A stretch of 64,000 nt of DNA from Candidatus Zipacnadum vermilionense (GTDB lineage: Bacteria; Armatimonadota; Zipacnadia; Zipacnadales; Zipacnadaceae), in the NCBI GenBank assembly GCA_029821755.1, contig JALGSV010000008.1, forward strand, positions 40,411 through 104,410. The letters are read 5' to 3'. The stretch's first letter is position 1; each line of letters opens with the position of its first letter. Position numbers and translations under genes: made by a program. The notes under the pieces were generated by a model that searched no databases, was not told the origin of the DNA, and worked only from the letters and a program-made list of their open reading frames with translations. Positions 8,449 through 18,365 of this stretch are shown here, one piece after another.

Positions 8449-11400
8449 TTACATCTCCACCTCCTGGGCCTTATCAGCCGTGAGGGTCTTCCCGTTAACC
8501 GTTGCCTCACCCGGCTCGAAGAACTCCACCGTCCACTGCTCGCCTACCTGACGGATCGCCCCAGCGGTGCCGGAGAAGGACATGCCTTCGCCCGTCCATT
8601 GCACCGGGACCTCGCTGAGGAAGACCCAGTCGGTGCCCTGGGGGGTGACCACCTTGACGCCCTTGCCGTCGGCCAGGGAGGTGAAGGTGGCGGGCTGTTC
8701 GTCGGCCTTGCGCGGGTAGAGCACTGCCAGGAAGCCCTTGCCGGGAGCCTGCTTCGCCCGCAGGTTGGTGAGGATCTCCAGCCAGGGCTGATCGACCACA
8801 TACTGCCTGGAGGGTCCCGCGATGAACTCGTTCGTTGCCTGCCGCGTGGACCACTGCGGCTGCAGCGGCTCGGCCATGAACACGTCCATCATCACCCCAT
8901 ACTTGCTGGTGACCAACGCCCGGTTGCCGTTGAACTGCACGTCCTGGGCCAGGGTCCAGATGTTCCACTCGCCCGGGAAGTTGCCCTGGCCGATCAGGTC
9001 ATCGCGGATCACGAAGTAGTTGGGCGCCAGCGGGTCGGCGTCCTTCAGCAGAGCGATCCGCCGGTTCCAGCGGGTCTCCGGAATTGGCACCACCGCCAGG
9101 GCCGTATTAGGCGGCAAGGCATGCGTGGGGTCCTTCCCGACCACGCCCTGCGTCTTCTGCACTTGCTCCCCACGCGCGTAGTCGGCCAGCTTGCCGCTGA
9201 AGAAGCCGCGGTTGTCCATGAGGTAGGAGCTGAGGTCCTTGTCCTCCCAAGCTTCCGTGCCCAGGGAGTAGTTAGCCGGGTCGAGGTCGAAGCTCTGGAT
9301 GGTCTTGAAGGCTTCGCCATCGGCCGGGGTGATCGGCCGGTGGTTAAAGCAGGCCTTGTTGAAGTACCACGAGCCCTGGAAGTACGGAGTGTACTGGGAG
9401 CCGAAATGCAGCACCAGTGGCGCACCCTTGGCGAAGAGCATGAAGCTGCCCTGATCGCCGTAGTTGTAGTGCTCGATACAGCTACCGTGCTTGAAGGCCA
9501 TCCAGGTCTCGTCCTCCGAAGGGAAACCCGAGCGTAGGACCGCGCCAAAACCCTCGAAGAGCGCGCTCTTGAGTTCCGGCTGCTTCATGGCCAGTGTGGG
9601 GTCCAGCGCCAGTTGGCTCATCTGATACCAGGACTGGTTCCCCTGCGCCTCCCAGGCCCACATCATCTCCTGGGAGAATTCCGGGTCCTCCTCCGCCGCG
9701 AAGGACGCTATCCAGCCGGGCAGGGGCATGAACTCCCACGAGCCGTTCCCGAAGGCAGGCAGTGTCCGCAGCTTCTGCACCCCGGACTTAAACCGCGGGT
9801 CCGGCGGCGTGATGACGTTCATCAGGTAGCGCATGGTCTTCTTTAGCCGCGGGTCGGCGAAGACGTCGTAGGTACCGGCCAGCTTGAGCGGCACGGCCGC
9901 CTGCATCATGGGGTACATGGCTGCCTCGAACTGATAGTGCGGGCACTCCCGCCAGGCGCCGGAGGGCTTGACCATGGTATCCAGCAGCCGCTTCTGCTCC
10001 GCCGCGCCGCGCTCCGCCCAGGCCTGGGCCAGTGGGTGCGTGGGCAGCGCGCGGGAGGCCACGGCTAGATGATGTTCCTGCCGCGGCGGCATGTTCGGGT
10101 TCCCCAGGTGCCAGCCCGTCCCGACCGCGTGCCAGTCGGGGTCGTAGACCATCTGGGCCACGAAGGCGATAAGCTCCTGCATCTCCGCCTTCTCGGCCTC
10201 GGTCGCCTCCTCCACCGCCATGGCCGCGTCGAAGCGCACCAGCTCTGTCATCGGCGAGGCATTGTTGGGTGAGGCGAAACCTACGTACCCCCAGTTGTCG
10301 AGGATGTTTGCCACGTAGAAGCGCAGGCCGGGGATGGCCCCGGCCGTAGCATACCAGGAGCTGTTCTCTTCCGGGGCCGTAGCATGGAGCAGTTCGTCGC
10401 CCACTTCGGGGTCCCCGGTAAGCACGTAAGTCAGGGGGCGCGAAGGATAGGTACGCAGGCCCTGATCCCATCCCGGGATCTGCTGCGCCCGCACCCGCGT
10501 CTCGACCAGCTTGTCGGGGTCAACGTAGAGCCGCGGGTACTTCACGCCCTCAGAGTCCCATTGGAAGATCCAATCCTTGATCTTGTCCAGCGGCAGGTCG
10601 GAGTACTTGATGACCTGCGGCGCCAGCGCCGAGCGCCCCGTGGCCGGTAAGACCTCGCCCTCCGCCCCCAGCGTGAAAGCCCACTGCCGACGCAGGGCCG
10701 TCTTAGGCCAGCCTTCCTCGAGCCGCCCGGTGTAGTGCGGCGACTCCATGTCCATCCCGTCGGTGTTCCATGCCTGCTTGACGTACAGCGGCAGGGAAAG
10801 ATAGAGGCGGCCATCCGCGCGGGTCTCGAGATAGCTGCCCATCGGGTTGCGCCACTCGCCGATGCGCCGCGGGAAGAACGACAGGGCCTGGCCCGTGGGG
10901 CTGGCATGCAGGGTCATCAGGCGCACAGTTTCCGGCCACCAGCACACATACCCGATACAGTTCACCTCACGCCGGTCGGCATTAAACTCCAGTGCGTAGT
11001 CCGTACCCACCGCCGTGTTCTTCTGGTCTACCCGCTGGCGCCAGAGCCGCCCCTGCACGGCCAGTCGGGTGGGATCAAAGCCCTCCTTTAAGCTGTACTG
11101 GAAGTAGCATTTCTCCACCGCCGCCGCGGGCATGTCGAACTCCTCGGAGACCAGCACCGCCGGCTGGCCCGCGATCACGCGAACGGTCATCGAGTACGTG
11201 CCGCCCTCCAGCTCATAGTCGGTGCGGGCCTCCGCGTAGACTGGGCCGGAGGCTACTAGCGTCGTCCTTCTCGACTTGACCGGCAGATCCCCCACCAACT
11301 GCCCCGACCCCAGCCACCGTCCGTTGGCGCTGCGCACACCCAGCAGCGGAGCGGGCATATCGGCCAGGGTCTTGCCCACCGGCTTCTCGTCGCCGGGCCC

Positions 11401-11766
11401 GGGGACCAGGGCCGCCACCTTACCGGCATCCAGCAGCAGGCCTTCCCTAAGCGACTGCGTCAGGGGCCGCCCGATCGCCGCGCCGGCGGTCAGCGTGTAG
11501 GTGACTTCGCCATCCGCCGGCAGGTCGCGCACGATGAAAGCGACCTCGACCTCCTGGCCCAAGTCGCGTATCTGCACCGGCACCAGCTGGCCGTCGGGCC
11601 CCATCAGCCGCGCCGGGTTGGGCGCCTGGGCCTTCTCCACCCGGTAGGTCACCAGTTCATCGCGCCACTGGTGGTGTAGATAGTCCTTGAGGGTGAAGGT
11701 GACGTCCGCACACGACGCCGTCGCCGCCAGCACTATAAGTATCCCAATCGTGATCGCCTTGTTCAT
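8449..11766 (-). CDS. large secreted heparinase II/III-like protein
   Basis: MNKAITIGILIVLAATASCA signal; HYNYGDQGSFMLFAKGAPLVLHFGSQY region; AGGAGG upstream of start. Confidence 0.65.
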   Translation of the reverse strand: MNKAITIGILIVLAATASCADVTFTLKDYLHHQWRDELVTYRVEKAQAPNPARLMGPDGQLVPVQIRDLGQEVEVAFIVRDLPADGEVTYTLTAGAAIGRPLTQSLREGLLLDAGKVAALVPGPGDEKPVGKTLADMPAPLLGVRSANGRWLGSGQLVGDLPVKSRRTTLVASGPVYAEARTDYELEGGTYSMTVRVIAGQPAVLVSEEFDMPAAAVEKCYFQYSLKEGFDPTRLAVQGRLWRQRVDQKNTAVGTDYALEFNADRREVNCIGYVCWWPETVRLMTLHASPTGQALSFFPRRIGEWRNPMGSYLETRADGRLYLSLPLYVKQAWNTDGMDMESPHYTGRLEEGWPKTALRRQWAFTLGAEGEVLPATGRSALAPQVIKYSDLPLDKIKDWIFQWDSEGVKYPRLYVDPDKLVETRVRAQQIPGWDQGLRTYPSRPLTYVLTGDPEVGDELLHATAPEENSSWYATAGAIPGLRFYVANILDNWGYVGFASPNNASPMTELVRFDAAMAVEEATEAEKAEMQELIAFVAQMVYDPDWHAVGTGWHLGNPNMPPRQEHHLAVASRALPTHPLAQAWAERGAAEQKRLLDTMVKPSGAWRECPHYQFEAAMYPMMQAAVPLKLAGTYDVFADPRLKKTMRYLMNVITPPDPRFKSGVQKLRTLPAFGNGSWEFMPLPGWIASFAAEEDPEFSQEMMWAWEAQGNQSWYQMSQLALDPTLAMKQPELKSALFEGFGAVLRSGFPSEDETWMAFKHGSCIEHYNYGDQGSFMLFAKGAPLVLHFGSQYTPYFQGSWYFNKACFNHRPITPADGEAFKTIQSFDLDPANYSLGTEAWEDKDLSSYLMDNRGFFSGKLADYARGEQVQKTQGVVGKDPTHALPPNTALAVVPIPETRWNRRIALLKDADPLAPNYFVIRDDLIGQGNFPGEWNIWTLAQDVQFNGNRALVTSKYGVMMDVFMAEPLQPQWSTRQATNEFIAGPSRQYVVDQPWLEILTNLRAKQAPGKGFLAVLYPRKADEQPATFTSLADGKGVKVVTPQGTDWVFLSEVPVQWTGEGMSFSGTAGAIRQVGEQWTVEFFEPGEATVNGKTLTADKAQEVEM

Positions 11767-11816
11767 CTGCTTGAACCTCCTGAGCAACTTATTGCTTACT
11801 ACGCACTACTTCCGCC

Positions 11817-12776
11817 CTAACCCACCGGCACCGCCTCTACCTGGAACCCTCTCTCCGCGCAGCGCACCCACAGATAGTGTGAGAACGCTCGGCCCGGCCC
11901 CGCGGTTTCATCGAGCACCCCGCCGGCCCCGCCGGTGATGAAGTACTTAACGCCCTCCCGCTCCTGATAGTCGTATAGCCCTTCCCCGCCGGAGAAGACG
12001 GCTGAGACGTGATAGTCGCGCAGGAGGGCATGCAGGGCGTCGCGGCAACGAGGGTAGCGGTCGAGGCTGCTGCCGCGACCCCCGGCTACCGGGAACAGCG
12101 GGCGGCCGGTCACGACGAAGATGTACTTGACTCCCAAGGCCTGGTACAGGTCGCTTACCAGCCACCACCATTGGTCCCCCGTGATGCGCTGTTCCTGGCC
12201 GGGGATCTCCGTATCGAGGATGATGAAATGCGCCTGCCAGCGGTCGAAGGAGTGGTAGGTGCCGCCGAAGTGCGAGGCGAAGGCGCGAGCGTTGGCGCTG
12301 CTGCGGATGTCGTGCGATCCAGGGGCGAAGGCCACGGGGACGGTCCGCAGGGCCTGCAGCGGTTGCAGGGCGTAGAATAGCCACTGGTACTGCTGCTCCA
12401 GCGTCGCGGGGTTCTGGCTGCCCTCGATGTAGTCGCCCGTGCCGATCACGATCTCGGGCTGTCGCCGCCCCAGGTCCACCGCCAGGCGCTGCAGCACAGG
12501 GGACACCGGGGCGCCGGGTCCCGGCCGGCACCCGCCCAGCACTCCGAGAGCCAGGCTGGTCACCGGGGTCGTGGGCGTTCCCGGCTGAACAGGAGTCTCG
12601 GTCGGCGGGCGAGGCTGGGCAGTCGGGGGAGGTAGCGTGGGGGCCTCGATGATACCGCCGGAGGGCACCGGTGCGGGCACAGGCTCCTCCTCTACCGCGG
12701 CAGCAGGGAACCATCTTCCTCCGCCGCAGAGCAGGAAAAGGCAAACAGTGAGCGCGAGCAAGCCCTCCCGACGCAT
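11817..12776 (-). CDS. exported metallophosphoesterase (calcineurin-like)
   Basis: VIGTGDYIEGSQNP, PGSHDIR, SAVFSGGEGLYDY, signal peptide. Confidence 0.75.
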   Translation of the reverse strand: MRREGLLALTVCLFLLCGGGRWFPAAAVEEEPVPAPVPSGGIIEAPTLPPPTAQPRPPTETPVQPGTPTTPVTSLALGVLGGCRPGPGAPVSPVLQRLAVDLGRRQPEIVIGTGDYIEGSQNPATLEQQYQWLFYALQPLQALRTVPVAFAPGSHDIRSSANARAFASHFGGTYHSFDRWQAHFIILDTEIPGQEQRITGDQWWWLVSDLYQALGVKYIFVVTGRPLFPVAGGRGSSLDRYPRCRDALHALLRDYHVSAVFSGGEGLYDYQEREGVKYFITGGAGGVLDETAGPGRAFSHYLWVRCAERGFQVEAVPVG

Positions 12777-12846
12777 GGGGTTAGGTTCGCGTCCCGGGCT
12801 CGGTTATCCTCCCGGGCCGGGGAAGACCCCTAGATGGTCGGGCCGA

Positions 12847-13071
12847 CTAGCAGCCCACCTTGGGCTTCAGGTAAGCCACCAGGTACGCGTTGGGCACAGT
12901 GCGCTCCACATCGGTGAGCTTGTCCAGTTGCTCCTGGTTGAGCCGAGCCAGTTCCAGGGGCCGGTCGTAGGCGATCACGACCACGTTGTCCCCCAACTGC
13001 TGCTCCAGCGCCCGCACTTTGCCGAGTGCCTCGTCATCCATAATCGCCAGTTTGATCCGGTCTTCAGCCAT
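12847..13071 (-). CDS. small protein of unknown function (74 aa)
   Basis: compact ORF with plausible composition between two assigned genes. Confidence 0.55.
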   Translation of the reverse strand: MAEDRIKLAIMDDEALGKVRALEQQLGDNVVVIAYDRPLELARLNQEQLDKLTDVERTVPNAYLVAYLKPKVGC

Positions 13072-13125
13072 TGACCTTCCTCCCGTACAGGTGGTTGTTC
13101 GCTATCGGAGACGTGGCGGACGCAG

Positions 13126-14763
13126 CTACGGTTCGGTGCCGCCCGTGGCCGGGGGACCAACGCCCGCCATGTCGTTGCGCTCGTGGATGATGCAGTCAGG
13201 CCTCGCCATTACCGAGTGATAGTTCCTGGTCAGGAAGGCCCGCAATTCGGGGAAGTCGTAGGACACGTCCGGACCGCTGACCATGGGCTTGTGGCTACCT
13301 AGCACCTCCAGTACAAAGCGGGGGCGGCTGGAAGCCATCTCCTCCATAAAGGAGGCGCGTAGCGCCCGGATGTACGGGTGGGACACATGGTGGGAGAAGG
13401 TGGTATCGCAAAGAAAGCGGGTAGCCGGGTGCGCTCGCGCCTGCAACATGGCAGCGATGGCTCCCCCCGTCCAATCCAGGGGCTGCACGGTGTCGCCCGG
13501 CCGCAAGTGCGTGCGCAGGTAGTCGGCCATGGCGTCGGCGCGGTCGGCGCTGGCCGGCTGTAGCTGCCCGCCGCCCAGCCCCCAGATCATGCCGCTGGGC
13601 GGGCGCCAGGTGGAAGCCACCGCGACCACCAACAGCAGTACCGGCGCCAGCCGTGCCAGGCGTGATAGCGACTCCGGCAGTCGCGTTAGGCACAGGGCGC
13701 TGAGCGCCGACAGGAAGAACAGGGCCGGTATCCAGTGGTACTCCCAGAACTGCGAGGTGGCCGGGTACAGGCAGTAGGCTACCGCCAGGGCCGCGAGGAA
13801 GTAAACCGAGTACCGCCGCGGCTTGTTCGCACCGGCCTGGTGAGCGGCCAGCCATCCACCGAAAACAGCCGGGCCGACCAGCACGGGATAGCCGCCCAGC
13901 ATGGCCAGATGCGCTAGCACGCACCTGGTGTGCGCGGCCCCGGCCACCGGGACCTGGCGCGGCGCCACGCTGAGTTCGGCGTACAGGGGCCACATGTGGA
14001 CCACCGAGTCCACAAACGCCTCCCACGCCCCACTGTGCCAGAGGTACAGGGCCACCGCGCTCAGCGGCAGAAGGAATCCCGCCAACGCCACGGCCGCCAT
14101 AGCCAGGGGGGACTCGCCGCCGCGGCGGGGTCTCGCCCCCGGTAGCAGCCGCGGCTGCAACATCAGATAGACCAGCGCGATCGGCAGGCCGATGGCCGCC
14201 TGTGGCTTGAGGGTAACGGCGCAACCGAACAGCACCCCGACCAGAGCGCTGCGCAGGTACCAGCGCCGCCACTCGACCGCTGCCGCCACCCACACGGCCA
14301 GCCCCACCGGCAGCATCAGCAAGAACTCCCTCTGGAAGGCATTGTAAGAGCCTAGCCCCAGGTAGTACATGCCGAACAGGGCGGGGGCGGCCGCCGCCAC
14401 GGTGCGCCCATGCCGGCGCAGCAGGGCATAGGCGACCGCCATGGCTCCACCCAGGTAAAGCAGGTCGGCGCAGCGGAAGCCCAGATTGCTGAAGCCGAAA
14501 ACCCGTGCGGCGGCGATGTTAATGGCGTAGGTCCCCGGCAGGTTCACGTCGAGGAAGTCGCGGTAGGGGACCAGGTGCAGGCGGTCCATGAGAAAGGCGA
14601 GGTAGTAGAAGAGCGCCGCGTCATGGTGCAGGCGCTGAAAGAGGGAAGAGACGGCGAGCAGGCCCACGGTCACCCACAGGAAGACGACGACTACGAGGGC
14701 AACCGGGTCCTTCAGCTTGACCGCGCCGGAGCGCGTCCCCGGCGCGTCGGGGTGTTTCGACAT
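13126..14763 (-). CDS. glycosyltransferase family 39-like membrane protein
   Basis: N-terminal TM then LDVNLPGTYAINIAAARVFG loop and many TM helices. Confidence 0.75.
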   Translation of the reverse strand: MSKHPDAPGTRSGAVKLKDPVALVVVVFLWVTVGLLAVSSLFQRLHHDAALFYYLAFLMDRLHLVPYRDFLDVNLPGTYAINIAAARVFGFSNLGFRCADLLYLGGAMAVAYALLRRHGRTVAAAAPALFGMYYLGLGSYNAFQREFLLMLPVGLAVWVAAAVEWRRWYLRSALVGVLFGCAVTLKPQAAIGLPIALVYLMLQPRLLPGARPRRGGESPLAMAAVALAGFLLPLSAVALYLWHSGAWEAFVDSVVHMWPLYAELSVAPRQVPVAGAAHTRCVLAHLAMLGGYPVLVGPAVFGGWLAAHQAGANKPRRYSVYFLAALAVAYCLYPATSQFWEYHWIPALFFLSALSALCLTRLPESLSRLARLAPVLLLVVAVASTWRPPSGMIWGLGGGQLQPASADRADAMADYLRTHLRPGDTVQPLDWTGGAIAAMLQARAHPATRFLCDTTFSHHVSHPYIRALRASFMEEMASSRPRFVLEVLGSHKPMVSGPDVSYDFPELRAFLTRNYHSVMARPDCIIHERNDMAGVGPPATGGTEP

Positions 14764-14865
14764 CTGCGGTATTCCGCTCCGTGAGACAGCCGTAGGCCGG
14801 ACCTCCGGCTCCGGATTCTCTCCTCGGTCCGGCCTATCGTCGTGCCTGTCTCGGTGCCTGTCGCC

Positions 14866-16125
14866 CTAGGTTCCCATCTCCCACGAGGCCAGGTACTGTT
14901 TCTGCTCCGGGGTCAACTCGTCTATCTCGATGCCCATCGACTGCAGCTTGAGCGCGGCTACTTTGTAGTCGATCTCATCGGGCACCTTCATCACGCCCGA
15001 GGGAATGGTGTTGTTGACTACGTACTCGGGGCACAGCGCCTGGTTGGCGAAGCTCATATCCATCACCGAGGCCGGGTGCCCCTCGGCGGCGGCGAGGTTG
15101 ACCAGCCGCCCCTCACCCAGGACGTACAGCTTGCGCCCGCCGGGCAGGTGGTACTCCTCCACCGACGGCCGGGTACGATGCACCTCCAGGGCGGTCTGCT
15201 TAAGGGCCTTGAGGTTGATCTCCACGTCAAAATGCCCCGCGTTGCACAGAATGGCCCCGTCCTTCATCGCCTCGAAGTGTGCCGCATCGAGCACCGAACG
15301 ATCGCCGGTGACGGTGACGAAGATGTCCCCCAGCGCGGCGGCCTCCAGCAGCGGCATGACCTGGTAGCCGTCCATCGCCGCCTGCAGCGCCCGCAGCGGG
15401 TCAACTTCGCAGATGATGACCAGCGCCCCCATCCCTCGCGCCCGCGTGGCCACGCCCCGCCCGCAGTTGCCATAGCCGCACACTACTAGGTGGCGCCCCG
15501 CCATCAGGAGGTTGGTGGCCCGCAGGATGCCGTCCATGGTCGACTGACCCGTGCCATAGTAGTTGTCGAACAGGTGCTTAGTGTAGGCGTCGTTTACCGC
15601 GATCATCGGGTACTTGAGCGCCCCGTCCGCCGCCATCGCCCGCAGGCGGATCACCCCGGTGGTCGTCTCCTCCATGCCCGCCTTGATGCCGGGGATGAGG
15701 TCCTGGCGCTTGGAGTGCAGCGTCGAGACCAGATCGGCGCCATCGTCAATGGTGATCGTGGGCTTCAGGTCCAGCGCCGCGTTGATGTGCTCATAGTAGG
15801 TGGTCTCAGTATCCTCACCATGCAGGGCATACACCGACACGCCGAAGTCCACGACCAACGAGGCGGCGCTGTCGTCCTGGGTAGACAGGGGATTGGAGGC
15901 GCACAAGACCACCTCCGCCCCGCCGGCCTGCAGTGTCCGCATCAAGTTGGCGGTCTCGCTGGTAACGTGCAAACAGCAAGCGATGCGCTCCCCGGCCAGG
16001 GGCTGCTCTTCCGCAAAGCGCTCGCGAATCATCGCCAGTACCGGCATGTTCCGGTCGGCCCACAGGATGCGGTGTTTCCCGGCCGCGCTCAGTTCCGAAT
16101 CGGCAATGTCGAAGTTCATATTCAT
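14866..16125 (-). CDS. ahcY: adenosylhomocysteinase
   Basis: [64 protein letters not shown]. Confidence 0.95.
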   Translation of the reverse strand: MNMNFDIADSELSAAGKHRILWADRNMPVLAMIRERFAEEQPLAGERIACCLHVTSETANLMRTLQAGGAEVVLCASNPLSTQDDSAASLVVDFGVSVYALHGEDTETTYYEHINAALDLKPTITIDDGADLVSTLHSKRQDLIPGIKAGMEETTTGVIRLRAMAADGALKYPMIAVNDAYTKHLFDNYYGTGQSTMDGILRATNLLMAGRHLVVCGYGNCGRGVATRARGMGALVIICEVDPLRALQAAMDGYQVMPLLEAAALGDIFVTVTGDRSVLDAAHFEAMKDGAILCNAGHFDVEINLKALKQTALEVHRTRPSVEEYHLPGGRKLYVLGEGRLVNLAAAEGHPASVMDMSFANQALCPEYVVNNTIPSGVMKVPDEIDYKVAALKLQSMGIEIDELTPEQKQYLASWEMGT

Positions 16126-16210
16126 CCTCTTTCGCAGGTCTGCCCAGAGCAGGAGCACAGGCTAGCTAACCTGTGCTCCTGCCGCTTCATCCGACTGGCT
16201 GGGGAGCCCT

Positions 16211-17308
16211 TTACTGCAGCGGGACCGCGTTCCACCACAACTCCACTGTCTTGCGGACCAGCGACATGGCGGCCGGGTCGGAGGCAACGAAGGGAGCCAG
16301 GCTGGTGGCGTCGCCGACCAGGCGGCCCTTGGTGAACTGCAGCTCATAGCCGCCGCTCGCCGTCTGCGTGAAAGCCCGCAGGATGCCCGTGTCGCCCGGG
16401 TCGTAGACAGGGCCGTACATGGCGACCTGGCGAATGAACCGCCGCACCCACCTGGTGGCCGCGACCGCGTCATTGAACTGGAAGAAGGTCGTCTCGATCA
16501 CCTGGCCCGGTACGCTCTGCACGGCGTAGCGGCGGTAGTAGAGGTTGGTGACGCCGTCGGCCTTGAGTCGATCCCTGATGCCGACGGGGTCCTGCGCCAT
16601 GTCGGCCAGGGCCCAGGCCTCCACCGGAACCACTGCCGAGCCCAGAATCGGCCCGATCTCGGTAGTGGCCGCCGCGGGGGGCATGTTGGGGGCAAAATCA
16701 GCCGGGAGGTCCGGCGCCGCCAGCTCACCTGCCAGCAGTGCCTCGAGCTTGGTCACCAGCGCCTCGCCGTACTTGGCGACGATCTCCGCCGAGGCCAGCG
16801 GGCCCGGTGAGAAGAGACTCACCCGTCCCATGATCGGCCCGACCCGATAGCGCATGATGACCTCGCCGGGCTGGCCCGCCCGCGCAAAATAGCGGCGCTC
16901 GTCGCCCCGGCGCGGCCCCTGCAGGACGGTCGCTCCGTAGGCGGTCTCGCTGCTCATGTCCACGAAGGACCGATGTGCATCCTTGCCATCCTTGAACAGG
17001 ACCACGGTCACTTCCAGCCGGCTCTGCTCCTGGTCGTCGACCTTCTTGAAGGTCTGCGCGACGCAGAAGCGCTCTCCCCGGCGGGGGACGGGGTTGGCGG
17101 GGCCGCCATTGAACTGGGGGAAGCCGGCCCACCAGTCAGCGGGGGTCGCCACAACGCCGGCCACGTCAGTGAGGGCCGGCACGGTCGCCAGCAGGTCCTC
17201 CGGCGTCAGCGCCGCCGGATCCGCATCCGCAGCTAACACCGGGCTCAGGACGACGATCAGAAAAACCGTCACGGCCAGTAAAGTGCAGGTTGTCCGCAAG
17301 AGTCTCAT
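16211..17308 (-). CDS. exported protein of unknown function (DUF6599-like)
   Basis: signal peptide; soluble two-half architecture. Confidence 0.5.
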   Translation of the reverse strand: MRLLRTTCTLLAVTVFLIVVLSPVLAADADPAALTPEDLLATVPALTDVAGVVATPADWWAGFPQFNGGPANPVPRRGERFCVAQTFKKVDDQEQSRLEVTVVLFKDGKDAHRSFVDMSSETAYGATVLQGPRRGDERRYFARAGQPGEVIMRYRVGPIMGRVSLFSPGPLASAEIVAKYGEALVTKLEALLAGELAAPDLPADFAPNMPPAAATTEIGPILGSAVVPVEAWALADMAQDPVGIRDRLKADGVTNLYYRRYAVQSVPGQVIETTFFQFNDAVAATRWVRRFIRQVAMYGPVYDPGDTGILRAFTQTASGGYELQFTKGRLVGDATSLAPFVASDPAAMSLVRKTVELWWNAVPLQ

Positions 17309-17379
17309 CCCTTCTCTTGGTGCGCGCCAACGCGCGCCCGCCTCGCTCCGATTACTCCGCTCGCGACCCCAGTCGCGCC

Positions 17380-18249
17380 TTACCCCAGCCCTCCCCGCAC
17401 ATACTCCTCCACCGCCTCTTTCCAGTCTCGCAACGGCTCAAAGCCTAACCGCGCCCACCGTTGGTTGTCAAGCACTGAGTAGCGCGGGCGGACGGTGGAC
17501 GAGGGCCAGTCCGCCGCGCAGATGTGCTCGATCGCCACCCCTTGCAGACCCGCCGCCTGTGCCGCTGCCTCCGCCAGGTCCGCCCAGGTGGCCGCTCCGG
17601 CGTTGGTCAGGTGCACTACGCCATGCGCCTGGCTCAACGCTGCCTGCCACAGGCCTGCTGCCAGGTCCCGCGTGTAGGTGGGGCTCCCCCACTGGTCGGC
17701 CACCACCCGCAGCGCCCCTTGCTCCCGGGCCCGCGCCACTACCGAGGCCACAAAGTTCTTCCCGCCCGGTCCATAGAGCCACTGGGTGCGGACGACGAGC
17801 AAGTCCGTCAGTTCCTGCGCCGCCAGCCGCTCCGCCTCCAGCTTGGACTCTCCGTAGGGATTCAGCGGGTCGGTCGGGTCCTGCTCGGTGTAGGGCGACC
17901 CCTTGGTCCCGTCAAAGACGTAGTCGGTGCTGAGGGTCACCAGCCGCGCGCCCAGCTCGGCGCAGACCAGGGCCACGTTGTGCGTCGCGGTAGCGTTGTG
18001 CAGCAAGGCCCGCTGCGGGTCGCGGGTGCAGCCGTCTACATCGGTGTAGGCCGCGCAATGGATGACCACCCGGGGCGCGTGCGGGACGAGTGCGGCTCGG
18101 GCGTCGGCCGCTTCGCTCAGGTCTCCGTCCGGCAGATCCACCCCGATAGCCTCGACCTGCCCGGGGGCCAGGTCCAGCAGCGCCGAGCCGAGCATGCCCG
18201 CCCCCCCGGTGATAACGACCTGAATTGGCTCCAATACGACGTTTTTCAT
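17380..18249 (-). CDS. rfbD: dTDP-4-dehydrorhamnose reductase
   Basis: VVITGGAGMLGSAL, VIHCAAYTDVDGCT, LSTDYVFDGTKGSPYTEQD, YGESKLEAE. Confidence 0.92.
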   Translation of the reverse strand: MKNVVLEPIQVVITGGAGMLGSALLDLAPGQVEAIGVDLPDGDLSEAADARAALVPHAPRVVIHCAAYTDVDGCTRDPQRALLHNATATHNVALVCAELGARLVTLSTDYVFDGTKGSPYTEQDPTDPLNPYGESKLEAERLAAQELTDLLVVRTQWLYGPGGKNFVASVVARAREQGALRVVADQWGSPTYTRDLAAGLWQAALSQAHGVVHLTNAGAATWADLAEAAAQAAGLQGVAIEHICAADWPSSTVRPRYSVLDNQRWARLGFEPLRDWKEAVEEYVRGGLG

Positions 18250-18365
18250 TGGTTGTTCACGCAACTATTCTCCCTCGCTGTCGTCTATCCTTCTCGGAGC
18301 CGCACGACCCGCCGGAATATGTTATGCTTCCGGCGCGTTTATTGCTGCCCCTCGGGAGGACCAAC

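Noticed and set aside
16150-16181. SAH riboswitch upstream of ahcY
   Set aside because: Only a simple 12-bp hairpin (CAGGAGCACAGG/CCTGTGCTCCTG); no SAH-riboswitch consensus or pseudoknot seen.
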